A stretch of DNA of 13,442 bases from contig CASTMW010000037.1 in assembly GCA_949450265.1 (NCBI GenBank), forward strand, positions 1 through 13,442, given 5' to 3'. The stretch is from an uncultured Eggerthellaceae bacterium (GTDB taxonomy: Bacteria; Actinomycetota; Coriobacteriia; Coriobacteriales; Eggerthellaceae). Below, piece by piece: positions 6,539-13,442 of the stretch (positions within the stretch are counted from its first letter, which is position 1; every line of letters starts with the position of its first letter). A program made the position numbers and the translations under genes. The notes beneath the pieces were generated by a model that worked only from the letters and a program-made list of their open reading frames with translations, did no database searches and was not told the DNA's origin.

Positions 6539-6550
6539 CCGCTTGGAAAG

Positions 6551-9277
<2,727 letters not shown>

Positions 9278-9301
9278 ATCTCTTCCTTGCTCTCTGTTCG
9301 T

Positions 9302-9751
9302 CTAATGCCTCAGGCCACCGCGCACTTCCTTGGAATAGAAATGCACCGTGGCCGAGGGGTTGTTCAGCCAATGCCAGGCCGGGGGAAGGTCACGGATGCT
9401 CATCAGCGCGTTCACTGGCGTTCCCGGCGACAGCTCGCTGACACGCCGCGCAAGCCGCTGCACGCGCTTGTGCAGATTGACCAGTTCGTCTTCGCGGGCC
9501 TCAAGGCGCACCTGCAGGTCCAGGATGCGCATCACACCCGCAAGGTTGATCCCTTCGGCGGTCAGTTCGTTGATCAGTTCCAACCGTTCGATGTCAGCCT
9601 GCGAATACATGCGCGTGCCGCCGGATGTGCGCTGCGGGTTCAACAGCCCCTTCTGCTCGTAAGCGCGCAGAGTCTGCGGATGCACGCCAGCAAGCTCGGC
9701 CGCCACGCCGATCATGTACAGTGGTCGATCGCGGTCCTCATGCCCTACCAT
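9302..9751 (-). CDS. hspR: Heat-shock transcriptional repressor HspR (MerR family)
   Basis: A 149-residue MerR-type regulator. The winged helix-turn-helix is clear: YMIGVAAELAGVHPQTLRAYE (12-32), then the wing GLLNPQRTSGGTRMYSQAD (35-53) with the typical SGGTR-Y. A helical stretch (about 55-110) with a leucine-rich dimerisation coil follows. HspR represses dnaK and clpB in actinobacteria by binding HAIR inverted repeats, with DnaK as co-repressor. Its place directly after dnaJ supports the name over other MerR proteins. The start overlaps the dnaJ 3' end by 7 bases, indicating coupled translation. The C-terminal 40 residues (from about 110, SPGTPVNALM...) show no recognised domain. No clear HAIR site occurs in the visible DNA, so autoregulation is inferred from the family. 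Confidence 0.93.
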   Translation of the reverse strand: MVGHEDRDRPLYMIGVAAELAGVHPQTLRAYEQKGLLNPQRTSGGTRMYSQADIERLELINELTAEGINLAGVMRILDLQVRLEAREDELVNLHKRVQRLARRVSELSPGTPVNALMSIRDLPPAWHWLNNPSATVHFYSKEVRGGLRH

Positions 9752-10728
9752 GGCCGCACCTCTTCTGTGGTGGCAGCCTGGAAGTCCTCCAGCGCTTTCT
9801 TCTGGTCATCGTTCAGCTCGGTGGGCACCTTCACCTGCACCTGTATCTTCAGGTTACCGTTCGTACCCTTCTTCTTGATGTCGGGCGCGCCTTTGCCTTT
9901 GATGGTCAGCACGGTGCCATCTTGGGTGCCTGCGGGCACCGTGACGCGCACCTTCTTCCCGTCGGGCGTAGGGATCACCACTTTCGCGCCCAGCGCCGCC
10001 TCGGCGATGGTCACGGGCATGTCCACCACCACATCGGCCTTGTCGCGCCGGTAGTACGGGTGCTCGGTGATGTGCGTGGTGATCAGCAGGTCGCCCGGTT
10101 CGCCGCCGTTCTGGCCCAAGCCGCCCTTCTTCTTGAAGCGCAGTCGGCCGCCCTCTTGTGCGCCCGCAGGCACCTTCACGTCCAGCGTATCAGCTTCGGA
10201 CTTGCCCGGAATGCGCACGGTCACGCGCTTGGTGGTGCCGTTGAACGCCTCGTCGAAGGTGACATCCAGCGTCACGTTCATATCTTGGCCCTTTGCAGCG
10301 CGGGTGCGGCTGCCGCCCAGATCGCCGAAGTCCCAGTCGGTGCCGAACGCACCTTCGCCCGAACGGATGCTCTCCAAGATATCGGCCCAGCTGCCGCCGA
10401 ACCCACCGCCGCCGTTGGTCGTGTAGGTGTAGGTGCCTCCGTTACCACCGAAGATGTCCTCGTAGTTGAAGCCGCCTGCGCCACCTTGGCCGCCCCACGG
10501 TATCTGGTTCTCGTTGGCCGTGCCGTACTGATCGTACAGATCGCGCTTCTTCTCGTCCGAGAGCACCTCGTATGCTTCGTTGATCTCCTTGAACTTCGCT
10601 TCATCGCCACCAGCATCGGGATGATGGGTGCGAGCCAGCTTGCGGAACGCCTTCTTTATCTCATCTGCCGACGCAGTACGTGGAACGCCCAGCGTCTTGT
10701 AGTAATCCGGTGTGGATGTTGCTGCCAT
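9745..10728 (-). CDS. dnaJ: DnaJ-family co-chaperone without zinc finger (class B)
   Basis: A 327-residue Hsp40 that delivers clients to DnaK and triggers its ATPase. The J domain (about 8-72) holds the essential HPD at about 36-38 and DYYKTLGV at its start. A Gly/Phe/Asn/Thr-rich linker (about 78-145) follows, then two beta-sandwich client-binding domains (about 148-310) of the DnaJ C-terminal type. No cysteine is present in the protein, so the four CxxCxGxG zinc repeats of classical DnaJ are absent. It is a class B or CbpA-like DnaJ that occupies the dnaK-operon position. The ATG at 10728 is chosen because AAGGAG lies 8 bases upstream; the frame can be extended upstream to a TTG at 10749, but that includes the ribosome site. 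A hairpin separates it from grpE, and its end overlaps the hspR start by 7 bases. Confidence 0.93.
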   Translation of the reverse strand: MAATSTPDYYKTLGVPRTASADEIKKAFRKLARTHHPDAGGDEAKFKEINEAYEVLSDEKKRDLYDQYGTANENQIPWGGQGGAGGFNYEDIFGGNGGTYTYTTNGGGGFGGSWADILESIRSGEGAFGTDWDFGDLGGSRTRAAKGQDMNVTLDVTFDEAFNGTTKRVTVRIPGKSEADTLDVKVPAGAQEGGRLRFKKKGGLGQNGGEPGDLLITTHITEHPYYRRDKADVVVDMPVTIAEAALGAKVVIPTPDGKKVRVTVPAGTQDGTVLTIKGKGAPDIKKKGTNGNLKIQVQVKVPTELNDDQKKALEDFQAATTEEVRPW

Positions 10729-10751
10729 GCGCTCCACTCCTTCCTTCAATG

Positions 10752-10776
10752 AAAAGGGCAGCTTTCCGCTGCCCTT
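10752..10776 (-). terminator. Rho-independent-like hairpin between grpE and dnaJ
   Basis: On the minus strand AAGGGCAGC (10776-10768), loop GGAAA, and GCTGCCCTT (10762-10754) form a perfect 9-bp stem, followed by a T run of four in total. It lies just after the grpE stop and 23 bases before the dnaJ ATG. The short T run suggests a leaky terminator or mRNA-processing hairpin that sets dnaK-grpE expression above dnaJ-hspR-clpB. Confidence 0.6.
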
Positions 10777-10782
10777 GAGCCG

Positions 10783-11469
10783 TTAGTCTTCCTTGCCTTC
10801 GGGCTTTTCTCTCTTCGGTCCGCCGGTGGTCACCGTGACCATGGCCGGGCGCAACACCTTCACGCCCATCTTGTAGCCTTTCTGGTAGACCTCGTTGACC
10901 GTTTCGTCGGGCTGGCTGGGATCGTCCACCGTGCCCACCGCTTGAGCTTCCAGCGCGTCGAAGGCTTGCCCCACCGGGTCGAGTACTTCCACGCCATCCT
11001 TCTGCAGCGTGTCCACAAACTTCGTGAGCACTGCCTTGACCCCATCGAGAAGGCCGCTGCTCGTGTCAGCGTCCGAGTTCTTCTCGGCGTAGTCGATAGT
11101 GCGTTCCAGGTCGTCGATCACGGGAAGCAGGCTGACCACCAGTTTCTCGGCGGCGCGCGCCTTCTCTTCCTCGCGCTGCTCCTTCGTGCGGCGGCGATAC
11201 GTATCCCACTCCGCATGAAGGCGCATGTACTTGTCCTTCCATTCGGCCACCTGGGCCGCAGCAGCAGCCTCGGCCTCCACCTGGTCCATCGCGTTGTCCA
11301 CGATGGCGGCGGCCTCGGCTTCTAGCACGGCGTCGGTCAGCTCGTCTGCATCCTGTGCGGTGGCCGGTGCAGCGCTTTCCGGCGCTTCGGCAGAGGGAGC
11401 GCCTGCCGGCGCACCCTCCGTCTTTTCCTCAGCAGCCTGAGCCGCTTTCGTTTCGTTCTGGTCGACCAT
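10783..11469 (-). CDS. grpE: DnaK nucleotide exchange factor GrpE
   Basis: A 228-residue cytoplasmic protein that releases ADP from DnaK. The first 65 or so residues are Ala/Glu-rich and probably disordered (QAAEEKTEGAPAGAPSAEA and similar). A long helix (about 65-115) with WKDKYMRLHAEWDTYRRRT is the classic GrpE dimerisation helix. The C-terminal beta domain carries the family's EVYQKGYKMGVKVLRPAMVTV (about 193-213). Length is slightly above the typical 190-210 because of the acidic N-terminus. The ATG lies 2 bases after the dnaK stop, with AAGGA about 7 bases upstream inside the dnaK end, so translation is tightly coupled. The position between dnaK and dnaJ confirms the role. Confidence 0.96.
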   Translation of the reverse strand: MVDQNETKAAQAAEEKTEGAPAGAPSAEAPESAAPATAQDADELTDAVLEAEAAAIVDNAMDQVEAEAAAAAQVAEWKDKYMRLHAEWDTYRRRTKEQREEEKARAAEKLVVSLLPVIDDLERTIDYAEKNSDADTSSGLLDGVKAVLTKFVDTLQKDGVEVLDPVGQAFDALEAQAVGTVDDPSQPDETVNEVYQKGYKMGVKVLRPAMVTVTTGGPKREKPEGKED

Positions 11470-11471
11470 GC

Positions 11472-13379
<1,908 letters not shown>

Positions 13380-13442
13380 TGTTGATTCCCTCTCTTTCAG
13401 TGTTGGTTATCAATCTTCTTGTTGTTGATGCCATTATGAAAT
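13380..13442 (-). promoter_or_regulatory. dnaK 5' region, truncated by the window edge
   Basis: The 63 bases upstream of dnaK contain a ribosome site (AGAGGG) and a CATAAT hexamer (13438-13433) that could be the -10. Any -35 and operator would lie beyond the window. No HAIR-like CTTGAGT-N7-ACTCAAG or CIRCE repeat is seen in this part. The region is AT-richer than its surroundings, as expected for a promoter. Confidence 0.35.

Noticed and set aside
10774..10779. CTTGAG, a half-site of the HspR HAIR operator, near the grpE stop
   Set aside because: The second half at the required spacing is missing, and the bases are part of the hairpin and grpE end.

Overview
The window looks like chromosomal DNA from a high-GC, low-oxygen actinobacterium, most plausibly a member of the Coriobacteriia (Eggerthella-like). 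This is inferred from gene content, not from a marker gene. The dnaK-grpE-dnaJ-hspR-clpB order with a MerR-type HspR is an actinobacterial arrangement. A zinc-finger-less DnaJ and an ECF-type QueT transporter also fit a gut coriobacterium. Every gene except one lies on the minus strand, so the window is best read from right to left.

Right part (about 6550-13442): a complete heat-shock cluster reads dnaK, grpE, dnaJ, hspR, clpB with gaps of 24 to 54 bases, a 2-base gap or a short overlap. DnaK, GrpE and DnaJ form the Hsp70 refolding machine. ClpB works with them to pull apart aggregates, and HspR is the expected repressor of the cluster. A compact hairpin with a short T run sits between grpE and dnaJ and could lower expression of the downstream genes. 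The dnaK promoter region is cut by the window edge, and no HspR operator is visible in the part present.

Middle part (about 3174-6526): a 47-residue single-helix membrane microprotein, the TrkH potassium transporter subunit, a lipoprotein with a probable OB-like domain and a C-terminal membrane helix, and the ribosome-assembly GTPase RsgA are packed together. They have a 9-base gap, an ATGA overlap and a stop/start junction, so they probably form one transcription unit.

Then comes queT (2447-3043), the substrate-binding subunit of a probable queuosine-precursor ECF transporter. Its leader can form a hairpin, a possible pseudoknot and a perfect 12-base palindrome just before the ribosome binding site, which makes it a candidate RNA switch.

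Left part (1-2363): this is the most accessory-like region. A TetR-family regulator on the plus strand diverges from two tandem DUF262 genes on the minus strand, the second running off the window. DUF262 proteins include type IV restriction and anti-phage nucleases. The complete paralog here has the DUF262 core but no visible HNH nuclease domain. A near-perfect 25-base palindrome overlaps the likely tetR promoter in the shared intergenic space and is a strong operator candidate. A TetR-controlled pair of DUF262 proteins is the best candidate in the window for an undescribed system.
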